54,699 nt of DNA from Collinsella sp. (lineage in GTDB: Bacteria; Actinomycetota; Coriobacteriia; Coriobacteriales; Coriobacteriaceae). Numbering within the stretch: the stretch's first letter is position 1; each line of letters begins with the position of its first letter. Positions 38,596 through 48,139 of the stretch are shown piece after piece. The stretch lies in contig JAGZQF010000008.1 of the NCBI GenBank assembly GCA_018382295.1, forward strand, positions 1 through 54,699, given 5' to 3'. A program made the translations under genes and the position numbers. A model generated the notes under the pieces. The model was not told the origin of the DNA, ran no database searches, and saw only the letters and a program-made list of their open reading frames with translations.

Positions 38596-40020
38596 GTGGT
38601 CTTTACCCCCCAGGGAAAACATACGCTGTCGCACCGCGTTTTTGTGACGATCTTTGTCTGTGCCATGGCGGTTATCGTGGCGTTTACGGTGCTGGGTGCG
38701 TTCTTTGTGCAAAACACCTTGGCGGATGCCACGAGTGCCAATCTGGCGCAGGAAACCGAGCTCATTGCTGCCGCCCTCGACGAGCAGCAGGAGCCCATCC
38801 CGTTCTTGCGTAGCCTCGATCGCGAGGACTTGCGCATCACGCTGATTAACAAGGATGGATCGGTTGCCTACGACAACGAGGCGTCGCCTTCTACACTGCC
38901 CAACCATGGCGATCGCCCCGAGGTCATCGAGGCCTTTAAGAGTGGTTTGGGTTCCGCGGAGCGCGCAAGCTCTACGCTCGACGAGATTATGCTGTATCGC
39001 GCCGTCGCCCTTGATAACGGCCAGGTTGTCCGCTTGGCGCAGGCCCAGCCTGGCGTTGCGGCGATTTTGCTGTCGATGGTGGCGCCGATGCTGCTTATCG
39101 CGGCAGCGGGTGCGGTACTCTCGTTTTTTATGGCGCGCCGCGAGTCCCGTGCCATCATCGCGCCGTTGCAAGAGGTGGATTTGGACCACCCACGCCGTAG
39201 CTATGAGCACGCCTATGCCGAGATGGTTCCCATGCTTGAGCGTATCGAGTCGCAGCGCCAGGAGCTCAAGCGCCAAATGGCGGTGCTGGCGGACAACGAC
39301 CGTATGCGCCGCGAGTTCACGGCGAATATCACCCATGAGCTCAAGACGCCGCTTACGGCGATTTCGGGCTATGCCGAGCTCATCGCAAACGGTATGGCCG
39401 AGGGCGAGGACGACCTGCGCAACTTTGGCGGTCGCATCTATCGTGAGGCGGGCCGTTTGGCGGCGCTTGTCAACGACATCCTTACGCTGTCTAACTTGGA
39501 CGAGGCCGAGCGTGCAACTGAGGGCGAGGCGGTGCCCATTGGGTCCACGGAGCCTATTGAGCTCTCGCGTGCCATCTACGCGGTTGAGCAGCGTCTTGAA
39601 CAGGTCGCCCGTCAGGCGAATGTGACGATAAGTCATGAGACCAAGCCTGTGGTCATCGAAGGCGTGTCGCGCTTGATCGACGAGCTCATCTATAATTTGG
39701 CAAGCAACGCCATCCGCTACAATCGACCCGGCGGTGCGGTTACGCTGCAGTGCGGCACCAACGACGAAGGCCATCCGTTCCTTGCGGTCGCCGACACGGG
39801 AATCGGTATCGCGCCTGAAGAACAGGGCAAGGTATTTGAGCGGTTCTATCGCGTGGACAAGAGTAGGTCCAAGGCGCGCGGCGGAACCGGTCTGGGGCTT
39901 GCAATTGTCAAGCATGCGGCCCTGTATCATCACGCCACGCTCGATTTGTCGAGCGAGTTGGGCGTGGGAACCACCATTACGGTGACGTTTCCCATACAGC
40001 AGGACGAGCCATTCGCATAG
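38596..40020 (+). CDS. phoR: PhoR-like sensor histidine kinase
   Basis: Membrane sensor kinase of the PhoB-like regulator. The 474-residue protein has TM1 (about 16-38), an extracytoplasmic sensor of about 110 residues (DRPEVIEAFKSGL with the SAERASSTLDEI strand region), TM2 (about 155-176), a HAMP-like linker, the H box ITHELKTPLTAISGYAEL with His247, the N box NLASNAIRYN and G box GGTGLGLAIVKH. The GTG start at 38596 follows GGAGGAG and lies 3 bp after the regulator gene. Phosphate sensing is inferred from the pstB neighbour. Confidence 0.87.
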   Translation: MVFTPQGKHTLSHRVFVTIFVCAMAVIVAFTVLGAFFVQNTLADATSANLAQETELIAAALDEQQEPIPFLRSLDREDLRITLINKDGSVAYDNEASPSTLPNHGDRPEVIEAFKSGLGSAERASSTLDEIMLYRAVALDNGQVVRLAQAQPGVAAILLSMVAPMLLIAAAGAVLSFFMARRESRAIIAPLQEVDLDHPRRSYEHAYAEMVPMLERIESQRQELKRQMAVLADNDRMRREFTANITHELKTPLTAISGYAELIANGMAEGEDDLRNFGGRIYREAGRLAALVNDILTLSNLDEAERATEGEAVPIGSTEPIELSRAIYAVEQRLEQVARQANVTISHETKPVVIEGVSRLIDELIYNLASNAIRYNRPGGAVTLQCGTNDEGHPFLAVADTGIGIAPEEQGKVFERFYRVDKSRSKARGGTGLGLAIVKHAALYHHATLDLSSELGVGTTITVTFPIQQDEPFA

Positions 40021-40044
40021 CGATACAACATAGATATTGATGCA

Positions 40045-40078
40045 GACGCCGCATTTGACTTTCGGGTGCGGCGTTGTT
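40045..40078 (+). terminator. Terminator after the PhoR-like gene
   Basis: ACGCCGCA (40046-40053) pairs with TGCGGCGT (40067-40074). The following tract (TGTTGTGCAATTTT) is only moderately T-rich. Confidence 0.55.
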
Positions 40079-40106
40079 GTGCAATTTTACGATTGCTTCC
40101 GACATT

Positions 40107-40135
40107 TTTACAGGAGAGCCTGTTTCTTATGTATA
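40107..40135 (+). promoter_or_regulatory. Promoter of the cpsCDB operon
   Basis: TTTACA (40107-40112) and TGTATA (40130-40135) with 17-bp spacing, leaving an untranslated leader of about 75 nt before cpsC. Confidence 0.6.
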
Positions 40136-40215
40136 GAGTTTGGTCTCGGTAAAAAGATGCGATAACATACGGACAGTTTTGTCAATCCGAACTGGGGAAA
40201 TGAAAGGCAAGCTGC

Positions 40216-40872
40216 ATGACCCTTCTCGAACTGTTCCAGCTGCTCAAAAAGCACCTTCAGCTGGTCATCGCCCTTCCGGTGGTCTGCGCGATCGCCATGG
40301 GCATCGTGTCCTTCGTTGCGATGGACAACACCTACACCGCGACGACGAGCATGTACATTCTCGCTAAGACCGACGATAGCGGTCAGATGAGCTACAACGA
40401 TCTCTCGGCGAGCCAGATGCTTTCCAACGATATTGCCACGCTGCTGGATAGCGATAGCGTTAAGAGCGGCGCCGCCAAGGAACTGGGCCTCACCGATCTG
40501 GATGACTACAAGGTGTCTGTTTCCTCCGAGACCACCACGCGTGTCATTACGCTTTCGGTTACCGGCACCGATGCCAAGGAGACGGCTGAGGTCGCAAAGG
40601 CCATAGCTAGCTCGGTGAGTACGGTCGCTCAGAACGTCGGCGCTGCCCAGAGCATCAACGTTATCGACGAGGCTAAGACCCCCGAAGCCCCCAGCGGCCC
40701 CAAGCGCACGCTGTATATTGCCGTCGCGTTCCTCGCCGGTATCTTTATCGCAGTCGCCTATGTCGTTTTGGCAGACATGCTCAATACCCGCATCCGCGGT
40801 GCCGAAGAGGCAGAAGAGCTCCTGGGCATTCCCGTTGTTGGCCGAATTCCGGCTATGAAAGGTGGTAAATAG
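40216..40872 (+). CDS. cpsC: Wzz/CpsC-like chain-length and kinase-activator protein
   Basis: Membrane adaptor of a capsule/exopolysaccharide tyrosine-kinase system. The 218-residue protein has TM1 (about 20-38), an extracytoplasmic Wzz-type domain (TYTATTSMYILAKTDDS and LSASQMLSNDIATLLDS), a proline-rich segment (APSGPKRTLYIAVAF) and TM2 (about 170-192), followed by a short cytoplasmic tail that activates the partner kinase. Size fits CpsC. It lies 2 bp before cpsD. Confidence 0.9.
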   Translation: MTLLELFQLLKKHLQLVIALPVVCAIAMGIVSFVAMDNTYTATTSMYILAKTDDSGQMSYNDLSASQMLSNDIATLLDSDSVKSGAAKELGLTDLDDYKVSVSSETTTRVITLSVTGTDAKETAEVAKAIASSVSTVAQNVGAAQSINVIDEAKTPEAPSGPKRTLYIAVAFLAGIFIAVAYVVLADMLNTRIRGAEEAEELLGIPVVGRIPAMKGGK

Positions 40873-40874
40873 GC

Positions 40875-41612
40875 ATGGCTAAGGCAAAGAACACCGACAA
40901 GCTCGTTGTACAGAATGCCGCCAAGACCCTTCTGGCCAACATCCGCTTTGCGAGCGTGGACGACCCCATCCGCACCATCACCGTTACCTCCTCGATTCCC
41001 AACGAGGGCAAGTCTACGGTTTCCATTAACCTTGCTCAGGCAATCGCCACGAGCGGCAAGTCCGTGCTTCTGGTCGAGGCCGATATGCGCCGCAGGTCCC
41101 TTTCCGATATGCTCGGCGTTCGTTCGCGCGGCGGACTCTATGCGGTCCTTTCCGAGCAGATCTCCATTGACCAGGCAATTGTCGAGACGGGTCAGAAGAA
41201 CTTCTACTTCCTCGATGCCGAGCCGCATATTCCCAATCCTGCCGACATCATCGTCTCTCACCGCTTTGCCAAGCTGGTAAAGGCGCTGTCCGCCAAGTTC
41301 CAGTACGTCATCTTTGATGCTCCCCCGGTCGGCACCTTCATCGATGCTGCCGAGATTGCCAGCCTGACCGACGGCACGCTGTTCGTGGTGCGTGAGGATT
41401 TCACCAAGCGCGAGGAGGCGCTCAACGCCATCGGTCAGCTTAAAAAGTCCGAGAAGGTCAAGCTCATCGGTACCGTTATGAACTACTGCGAGACCGAGAC
41501 CAGCGAGTACTACTACTCCTACTACACCAAGGACGGTAAGAAGGTGAAGAAGGGCTCCGACGATCAGGGGACTTCCAAAAAGGGCATCTTCACCAACCGA
41601 GCAAACGTTTAG
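40875..41612 (+). CDS. cpsD: CpsD-like bacterial tyrosine kinase
   Basis: Cytosolic BY-kinase regulating polysaccharide export. The 245-residue protein has Walker A IPNEGKSTV (41-49), the Walker A' region VEADMRRRSLSDMLG, and the DAPPVGTFIDA segment. The C-terminal tyrosine cluster EYYYSYYTKDGKK is the expected autophosphorylation site. It is coupled to CpsC upstream and the CpsB-type phosphatase downstream. Confidence 0.92.
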   Translation: MAKAKNTDKLVVQNAAKTLLANIRFASVDDPIRTITVTSSIPNEGKSTVSINLAQAIATSGKSVLLVEADMRRRSLSDMLGVRSRGGLYAVLSEQISIDQAIVETGQKNFYFLDAEPHIPNPADIIVSHRFAKLVKALSAKFQYVIFDAPPVGTFIDAAEIASLTDGTLFVVREDFTKREEALNAIGQLKKSEKVKLIGTVMNYCETETSEYYYSYYTKDGKKVKKGSDDQGTSKKGIFTNRANV

Positions 41613-41629
41613 TTGATTAAGGCTGACCT

Positions 41630-42280
41630 ATGCGTGACATTCATTGCCATATCTTGCCGGGTGTAGACGACGGCGCCGCCGATCTCGATGAGAGCTTGGC
41701 GATGCTCGAGGCTGCCAAGCGGGCTGGTGTAACCAGAATTGTTTGCACTCCTCACTGCCGTGATCCCTATTTTGATTACGACAAGATGTGGGATGCCTTT
41801 GAGCTGCTGCGCGATAACGCTGACGGTTTTCCGCTCCAGATGGGCTTCGAGGTCAACCATCGAAAGCTCGTTGAGCTTGGTATCGATGCTGCGGAGCACT
41901 TGCATTTCGATGGGACCAACGAGTTTCTGCTCGAGCTTTCGACGCATGCCGATGCGTATGCGTTTAGAGAGTACGAGAACACGATTTACGATTTGCAGTG
42001 CCGTGGCTACCAGGTGATCATCGCTCATCCTGAGCGCTATCGTGCGGTTCAAAAGGATGTAAGCGTGGCGGAGCGCCTGGTCGATATGGGCTGCAAGCTG
42101 CAGGCTTCGGCGGACTTTATTGCCGGCGGTCGCTTTGGTCGCGAGAAAAAGCCGGCACAGCGCCTGTTCGATCAGAACCTGTACAGCTTCATCGCGAGCG
42201 ATGCCCATAACGTGGGTCATTACGACTGCCTGGCGAAGGCTCGCGCGAAGTTTAGCGTGCGCGGAGCTCATTTTCGCTAA
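41630..42280 (+). CDS. cpsB: CpsB-like PHP-family tyrosine phosphatase
   Basis: Metal-dependent protein-tyrosine phosphatase that dephosphorylates CpsD. The 216-residue protein begins with the PHP motif MRDIHCHILPGVDDGA, has CTPHC, GFEVN, the HPERY motif and the C-terminal SDAHN metal site. Length is slightly below the 240-250 of streptococcal CpsB. It is the last gene of the trio; no glycosyltransferase, flippase or polymerase gene follows. Confidence 0.92.
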   Translation: MRDIHCHILPGVDDGAADLDESLAMLEAAKRAGVTRIVCTPHCRDPYFDYDKMWDAFELLRDNADGFPLQMGFEVNHRKLVELGIDAAEHLHFDGTNEFLLELSTHADAYAFREYENTIYDLQCRGYQVIIAHPERYRAVQKDVSVAERLVDMGCKLQASADFIAGGRFGREKKPAQRLFDQNLYSFIASDAHNVGHYDCLAKARAKFSVRGAHFR

Positions 42281-42319
42281 TATCTGTCCCTAACGTTCGC
42301 ATTGAATGAAAGGGCAGCC

Positions 42320-42820
42320 ATGGATATCCAACTTAAGACGGGATGCTTTGATGACGCGGCGTTGGTGCGCCGCGTCGTTTTTATGGACGAGCAGGGCTAC
42401 GAGAATGAGTTCGACGCTATCGACGAGGATCCGAACTGCATTCATGTGACGCTCTATGTAGACGACGAGCTTGCCGGTTGCTCGCGCGTGTTTCCCGAAG
42501 AGCTTGAACGCGTGGCTGACGCAGGGGCCCCGGTGTTGCCGGCATGCGACATGGACGAAGACGTTGCGGCGGGGGAGACCTACATTATGGGGCGCGTCGC
42601 CGTGCTGCCGGCTAGGCGTCGTCGCGGACTGGCGAGTGCGATCGTCGAGACCAGTGCTTCGTGTGCACGCGATGCCGGCGCTAAGCTTATTAAGCTGCAT
42701 GCGCAGGAATACGTGCTGCCGCTCTATGCAAAGGCGGGCTACACGCAAATTGCCCCGGTAGATTACGAAGACGAGGGCCAACCCCATGTCTGGATGGCCA
42801 AGCGCGTAGATGGCAGATAG
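42320..42820 (+). CDS. GNAT family N-acetyltransferase
   Basis: A 166-residue acetyl-CoA-dependent acyltransferase of the GNAT fold. It has DEQGYENEFDAIDEDP (a region seen in ElaA-like members), the acetyl-CoA loop RVAVLPARRRRGLASAIVE, and the final strand YAKAGYTQIAPVDYEDEGQPHVWM, typical of ElaA/YjaB-type proteins. The substrate is unknown. AAAGGG precedes ATG 42320, preferred over the ATG at 42302. Confidence 0.88.
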   Translation: MDIQLKTGCFDDAALVRRVVFMDEQGYENEFDAIDEDPNCIHVTLYVDDELAGCSRVFPEELERVADAGAPVLPACDMDEDVAAGETYIMGRVAVLPARRRRGLASAIVETSASCARDAGAKLIKLHAQEYVLPLYAKAGYTQIAPVDYEDEGQPHVWMAKRVDGR

Positions 42821-42862
42821 GGACGTTCCTTTTCTGCCGGCAGTTGGGGACGCTCCTTGGCA
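42819..42862. repeat. Short palindromic repeat after the GNAT gene
   Basis: GGGACGTTCC and GGGACGCTCC flank the palindrome TGCCGGCA. It resembles a small REP-type unit; there is no terminator T-run. Confidence 0.4.
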
Positions 42863-43022
42863 ATTGGCGCATCGGAGCGCTTAGACATACAGTTTTTCGA
42901 TTCCGTATGTATATATGCGCGCTAATGGGTTATAAAATCTAAGTCTGAACATAGCAGGTCTGCGATTCGGCTCGGGCGACCGGGCCGTTTTTGCGGACGG
43001 GGGTAGCGCGAAAGGACTGCAC

Positions 43023-45047
43023 ATGCGTCAATTTAAGACCGAGAGCAAAAAACTGCTCGACCTCATGATCAACTCCATCTACACCAATAAGGAAATCTTC
43101 CTGCGCGAGCTTATCTCTAACGCGAGCGACGCCGTCGACAAGCTCAACTTTAAGAGCCTGCAGGATCCGAGCGTCAAGATCGACCAGGGCGACCTGGCTA
43201 TTCGCGTTTCCTTTGATAAAGACGCCCGCACCATTACCATCTCGGATAACGGCATTGGCATGACCGCCGAGGAGCTCGAGCGCAATCTGGGCACCATCGC
43301 CCATTCCGGCTCCGAGGAGTTTAAGACCGAGAACGCCGAGCAGCAGGGTTCGGATGTCGACATCATCGGCCAGTTTGGCGTGGGCTTCTACTCGGCTTTT
43401 ATGGTCGCCAGCCATGTGAAGGTCGTCAGCCGCGCCTATGGCGAGGATGTCGCCCATGTGTGGGAATCCGACGGTCTTGAGGGCTACACCATCGAGGACG
43501 GTGAGCGCGCCGAGCACGGTACCGATGTCATCCTGACGCTGCGCGAGAACGAGAAGCTCGATGCCGACGGCGAGGCCGAGACCTACGATCGCTTCCTGAC
43601 CGAGTGGGGTCTCAAGAGCCTGATTCAGCAGTACAGCAACTATGTGCGCTACCCGATTCAGATGATGGTGTCCAAGAGCCGCCAGAAACCCAAGCCCGAG
43701 GACGCCGGCGACGATTACAAGCCCGAGTACGAGGACTACCAGGAGCTCGAGACCGTCAATTCCATGACACCGATCTGGAAGAAGCGCAGCTCCGATGTCG
43801 AGCAGAAGGACTACGACGAGTTCTACAAGTCCACGTTCCACGACTTTGACGATCCTGCGCGCACCATCAGCTTCCATGCCGAGGGCACGCTCGAGTACGA
43901 TGCCCTGCTGTTTGTGCCGGGCCGCGCGCCGTTCGATCTGTACAGCAAGGATTACGAGAAGGGTCTGGCACTCTACAGCTCCAACGTCCTGATCATGGAG
44001 AAGTGCGACGACCTGCTGCCCGACTACTACAACTTTGTCCGCGGCGTCGTGGATTCCGCTGACGTGTCGCTCAACATCTCGCGCGAGACGCTGCAGCAGA
44101 ACCGTCAGCTCAAGGCCATCGCCAAGCGTGTGGAAAAGAAGATTACCGCCGATCTTGAGGATATGCGCGACAACGATCGCGAGGCCTACGAGAAGTTCTT
44201 TGAGAACTTTGGTCGCGGTCTTAAGTACGGCATCTACTCGAGCTATGGCATGAAGGCCGATGAGCTCGCCGACCTGTTGCTGTTCTGGTCTGCCAAGGAA
44301 CAGAAGATGATTACCCTGGCCGAGTATGCCAAGGGCATGCCCGAGGATCAGAAGGCCATCTACTACGCCGCCGGTGACTCGCGTGAGCGCTTGGCCAAGA
44401 TGCCCGTGGTAAAGGGCGTGCTCGACCGCGGCTATGACGTGCTGCTGCTGACGCAGGATGTGGACGAGTTCACGTTCCAGGCTATGCGTGAGTACGTTGC
44501 CGCCGATATGCCCAAGATCTACGAGGACGATGCTGCCCGCGAGGCTGCCGAGAAGGCTGTGGCCGACGGTGCCGAGCCCGAGGTCGAGGATCGTCATCTA
44601 GAGCTCAAGAACGTTGCGACTGGCGATCTTGATCTGGCGACCGAGGACGAGAAGAAGGAGGCAAAGGACGCCACCAAGGAAAACGAGGACCTCTTTAGCG
44701 CTATGAAGGAGGCGCTCGGTGACAAGGTCGAGAAAGTTGCCGTCTCCGCGCGCCTGACCGATGCCCCCGCTTGCATCACCACCGAGGGCCCGCTTTCGCT
44801 TGAGATGGAGAAGGTGCTCCAGAAGGGACCCGAGGGCGCGCCCGACGGTATGCCCAAGAGCCAGCGCGTGCTCGAGCTCAACGCCAAGCACCCGGTCTTT
44901 GCCAAGCTCGTCGCTGCTCAGAAGGCGGGCGACACTGACAAGATCAAGCAGTACTCAGGCTTGCTCTACGATCAGGCCCTGCTGGTCGAGGGCATCCTCC
45001 CCGAGGACCCCGTGGCCTTCGCGGCGGCTGTTTGCAACTTGATGTAG
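43023..45047 (+). CDS. htpG: Molecular chaperone HtpG (bacterial Hsp90)
   Basis: ATP-dependent cytosolic chaperone. The 674-residue protein has the N-terminal GHKL ATPase domain with ELISNASDA (29-37), DNGIGM, the lid segment GTIAHSGS, and FGVGFYSAFMV. A middle domain containing NISRETLQQNRQL follows, then the C-terminal dimerisation region. An Asp/Lys-rich stretch (LATEDEKKEAKDATKEN) links the middle and C-terminal domains. Length is near the usual 620-640. The ATG follows GAAAGGA. It stands alone. Confidence 0.97.
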   Translation: MRQFKTESKKLLDLMINSIYTNKEIFLRELISNASDAVDKLNFKSLQDPSVKIDQGDLAIRVSFDKDARTITISDNGIGMTAEELERNLGTIAHSGSEEFKTENAEQQGSDVDIIGQFGVGFYSAFMVASHVKVVSRAYGEDVAHVWESDGLEGYTIEDGERAEHGTDVILTLRENEKLDADGEAETYDRFLTEWGLKSLIQQYSNYVRYPIQMMVSKSRQKPKPEDAGDDYKPEYEDYQELETVNSMTPIWKKRSSDVEQKDYDEFYKSTFHDFDDPARTISFHAEGTLEYDALLFVPGRAPFDLYSKDYEKGLALYSSNVLIMEKCDDLLPDYYNFVRGVVDSADVSLNISRETLQQNRQLKAIAKRVEKKITADLEDMRDNDREAYEKFFENFGRGLKYGIYSSYGMKADELADLLLFWSAKEQKMITLAEYAKGMPEDQKAIYYAAGDSRERLAKMPVVKGVLDRGYDVLLLTQDVDEFTFQAMREYVAADMPKIYEDDAAREAAEKAVADGAEPEVEDRHLELKNVATGDLDLATEDEKKEAKDATKENEDLFSAMKEALGDKVEKVAVSARLTDAPACITTEGPLSLEMEKVLQKGPEGAPDGMPKSQRVLELNAKHPVFAKLVAAQKAGDTDKIKQYSGLLYDQALLVEGILPEDPVAFAAAVCNLM

Positions 45048-45077
45048 TTCGGGGATACGGCACCGTAACTAGATTAG

Positions 45078-45147
45078 AACGAGAGTGGATAATCTCCCAC
45101 TTTTGGCTCGAATGCGGGCTTGAAGTGGGAGATTTTCCACTCTCGTT
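45078..45147. repeat. 25-bp inverted repeat after htpG
   Basis: 45078-45102 and 45123-45147 are inverted copies with a single mismatch (blocks AACGAGAGTGG and CTCCCACTT), separated by a 20-bp loop. It may end htpG transcription; its length also suggests a repeat family. Confidence 0.75.
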
Positions 45148-45157
45148 TCCTTTTGAA

Positions 45158-45190
45158 TGATCCCTTCGTCCCCAAGGGATCATTTATTTG
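45158..45190 (+). terminator. Small hairpin after the htpG repeat
   Basis: TGATCCCTT (45158-45166) pairs with AAGGGATCA (45174-45182), followed by a T-rich tail. The loop CGTCCCC recurs in the 54601-54662 repeat. Confidence 0.6.
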
Positions 45191-45373
45191 TGCGGGTTGT
45201 GGTTTTGTGACCTGCTGAAATTTAGGATACTGTACATCTGTACGTTAACTCATCTTCGTAGTATATTGCTACCCGCAAAACTCAACACCATTGTGCTTTG
45301 AGACGTTAAAGCGCCTACTACAATGGTTGTCGATAGTACGATTCGATTTAACGACAGGATGGATGGTCCAAGC

Positions 45374-48139
45374 GTGAGTCTCGGCAGCAAACTATCCAAT
45401 GCAAAGGTGTCCTTTGCGATATTTAAGCGCGACATTAAGCGACTGCTTGTGAACCCCGTCGCCCTGGTGGTTACCCTAGGCGTGTGCGTTATTCCCTCGC
45501 TGTATGCCTGGTATAACATCGTGGCAAACTGGGATCCGTATGGAAACACCCAAGGCATCAAGATTGCTATCGCCAACAACGATCGAGGCACCCAAAACGA
45601 CTTGGTGGGTGAGCTCAACGCTGGCGACAAAGTGGTCGACCAGCTCAAGGAGAATCATCAGTTGGGCTGGACGTTCGTCGACTCGACGGCCGATGCCAAG
45701 GAGGGCGTCGAGAGCGGCGAGTACTATGCCGCTATCGTGATTCCCAAGAACTTCTCGGATAACCTGGTTTCGATGCTCGACGGCAACTACCATCAGCCCA
45801 AGCTCACGTACTACGTCAATGAGAAGAAGAGCGCCATTGCGCCCAAGGTTACCGATACCGGTGCAAACACCATCGAGGAGCAGATCAACTCGGAATTTGT
45901 CTCTACGGTAGGCAAGACTGTTGCCGGTATCGCCAAGGATGCCGGTGTCGATTTAAAGGACAAGGCAACCCAGACTCAGGACTCGCTGGCAAGTTCGGTG
46001 TCCGAGGCGTCCGACACCTTGGGCGAGGTGCGCGATTCGATTGGCGATATGAATGCCGCCATCGATAAGACGAGTGGCGCTATCGCCTCGGCTGATGCGG
46101 CACTTGCCGGCTTGCAAGGCCAGGCACCGTCGCTGACGCAGGCGATCTCCCAGGGCAACGACCTGCTGAGCGAAGCTCGCACCACGGCGGGCAACTCCAT
46201 CACCTCGCTCTCCAAGGCGCTCTCGGAAGGCAGCCTTGCGCTCACCAAGACGTCGGCCTCTGCGAACGCTGCCATCGGCAAGCTGACGGGCGCGGTCACA
46301 TCTACGACCACCCGTATCGACAACTCGCTCGAGTCTCTTCAAGCGACGATCGACCACAATAAGGCCGTTATCGGGCACTTGGAGATTCTCGCCAATGACA
46401 CGTCGACAGGTTCCGAGGAAATTGACGCGCGCATTGTATCGACCATCGATTTGCTTCGAGAGCAGAATGAAAAGCTTCAGAGCATCAAGGACGGTCTGTC
46501 CGCGCAGTCGAGCGCCATGGCGAATGACGCAGCGGCTGTTTCGGGTGCCAGTGACGCTATCAATAACGCAATTCATACCGGTGCGACCAACCTTGGCCAA
46601 GCCCAGACGGACTTGGGCCAAAACGCGCTGCCGAAGGCCTCGAGCGCGCTCGACTCTTTTGCTGCCGTTTCGGGCGACCTGACCGGTATCGTCTCGGGTA
46701 TGACACCTACACTTGCAAATGCGCGCGGCACGTTGGCGCAGCTTAGCGCTACGCTCGGCCAGGCCAAGACCACGCTGTCCCAGACCGATTCCTCGCTTGC
46801 CAAGGTCCAGGACAAGCTTGCAACCGCCGCCAATGACATCGCGGCGCTGCAGACCTCCGAGTCCATGGGCGAGCTGGCCGATCTGATGGGCGTCGATGTC
46901 AATGACGTGGCAGATTTCATGGCGTCTCCGGTTGAGTTGACGTCCAAGTCAATCTATCCGGTCAAGAGCTTTGGCTCGGGCATCGCTCCCTTCTACACCA
47001 ATCTGGCGCTTTGGGTGGGCGGCTATGTGCTCATCGCCATTTACAAGCTCGAGGTCGACCGTGAAGGTGTTGGCAGCTTTACGGCGCGTCAGGGCTACTT
47101 TGGCCGCTGGTTGCTCATGGTGACCCTGGGCGCGTTGCAGGCCATCATCGTTACGGTAGGCGATCTGGTGATTGGCGTGCAGTGCGTCAGCCCGCTGCTG
47201 TTCGTGCTGGGCGGCATCGCCATTTCGTTCACCTACGTCAATATCATCTATGCGCTGTCCACCACGTTTAAGCATATCGGCAAGGCTATCGGCGTCATTC
47301 TCGTCATCGTGCAGATCCCGGGTTCGTCGGGCATGTACCCCATCGAGATGATGCCCGGCTTCTTCCAGTGGCTGCACCCGCTGCTGCCCTTTACCTACGG
47401 CATCAATCTGCTGCGCGAGACGGTCGGCGGCATGTATTCGTTCAACTACCTGTTTAACCTGTGCATTCTGGGCGTGTTCTTGATCGTGGCGCTCTTTATC
47501 GGCCTGCAGCTGCGTCCGCTGCTGCTCAACCTTAACCTGCTCTTTGATAAACAGCTCTCCACGACCGGTATGATGATTTGCGAGTCCAACGACCTGCCGC
47601 GCCAGCGCTACTCGCTGCGCACGGCCATGCGTGTCATGCTCGATTCCGATTCGTACCGTCGCGAACTGCTCGATCATGCGGTCGCCTTTGAACATCGCTA
47701 CCCGTACTACATCAAGGGCGGTTTTGCCGCCGTGGTGGGCGTTCAGGTCCTGCTCTTTGTCCTGTCGACGGTTCTCGATATCGACAATAACGGCAAGATC
47801 ATCCTGCTTGTTATTTGGATCATCTCGGTTATTGCCATCTGCGGCTGGCTTATCAATATCGAATATATCCGCGCGAGCCTCAATACCCAGATGCGCATCT
47901 CGGCGCTTTCGGATGAGGACCTGCGTCGCGAGATGCGCGAACACACGGCCGCCATTCCTGCCGCCCGCCACATGTTTGGCCTCAACGCCAGCGAGCGTGG
48001 TGCCAAGGGCGGCGATCAGTCCACGGGCCGCTTGCCGCATATCGGCTCGCACCATAAATCTCAGGGCAGCGACAGCACAGCCACAAATGATGGAGATACC
48101 ACCGCGCTTGGCAAGCACTCCAAAGGAGGTGAGGCATAA
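45374..48139 (+). CDS. YhgE/Pip-domain membrane protein, long form
   Basis: Integral membrane protein of the YhgE/Pip (phage infection protein) family, related to ABC-2-type permeases and EsaA. About 921 residues: TM1 (VALVVTLGVCVIPSLYAWYN), the NWDPYGNT motif, a long extracytoplasmic coiled-coil-rich region (about residues 200-510, many Ala/Ser/Asp heptads), then five to six membrane helices (about 540-730). A family-atypical C-terminal extension has two more helices and a Ser/Gly/Lys-rich tail. The GTG at 45374 is chosen because GGATGG lies upstream; ATG 45359 and 45323 are alternatives. Its function is unknown; relatives act in phage adsorption or secretion. It abuts the next gene. Confidence 0.85.
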   Translation: MSLGSKLSNAKVSFAIFKRDIKRLLVNPVALVVTLGVCVIPSLYAWYNIVANWDPYGNTQGIKIAIANNDRGTQNDLVGELNAGDKVVDQLKENHQLGWTFVDSTADAKEGVESGEYYAAIVIPKNFSDNLVSMLDGNYHQPKLTYYVNEKKSAIAPKVTDTGANTIEEQINSEFVSTVGKTVAGIAKDAGVDLKDKATQTQDSLASSVSEASDTLGEVRDSIGDMNAAIDKTSGAIASADAALAGLQGQAPSLTQAISQGNDLLSEARTTAGNSITSLSKALSEGSLALTKTSASANAAIGKLTGAVTSTTTRIDNSLESLQATIDHNKAVIGHLEILANDTSTGSEEIDARIVSTIDLLREQNEKLQSIKDGLSAQSSAMANDAAAVSGASDAINNAIHTGATNLGQAQTDLGQNALPKASSALDSFAAVSGDLTGIVSGMTPTLANARGTLAQLSATLGQAKTTLSQTDSSLAKVQDKLATAANDIAALQTSESMGELADLMGVDVNDVADFMASPVELTSKSIYPVKSFGSGIAPFYTNLALWVGGYVLIAIYKLEVDREGVGSFTARQGYFGRWLLMVTLGALQAIIVTVGDLVIGVQCVSPLLFVLGGIAISFTYVNIIYALSTTFKHIGKAIGVILVIVQIPGSSGMYPIEMMPGFFQWLHPLLPFTYGINLLRETVGGMYSFNYLFNLCILGVFLIVALFIGLQLRPLLLNLNLLFDKQLSTTGMMICESNDLPRQRYSLRTAMRVMLDSDSYRRELLDHAVAFEHRYPYYIKGGFAAVVGVQVLLFVLSTVLDIDNNGKIILLVIWIISVIAICGWLINIEYIRASLNTQMRISALSDEDLRREMREHTAAIPAARHMFGLNASERGAKGGDQSTGRLPHIGSHHKSQGSDSTATNDGDTTALGKHSKGGEA

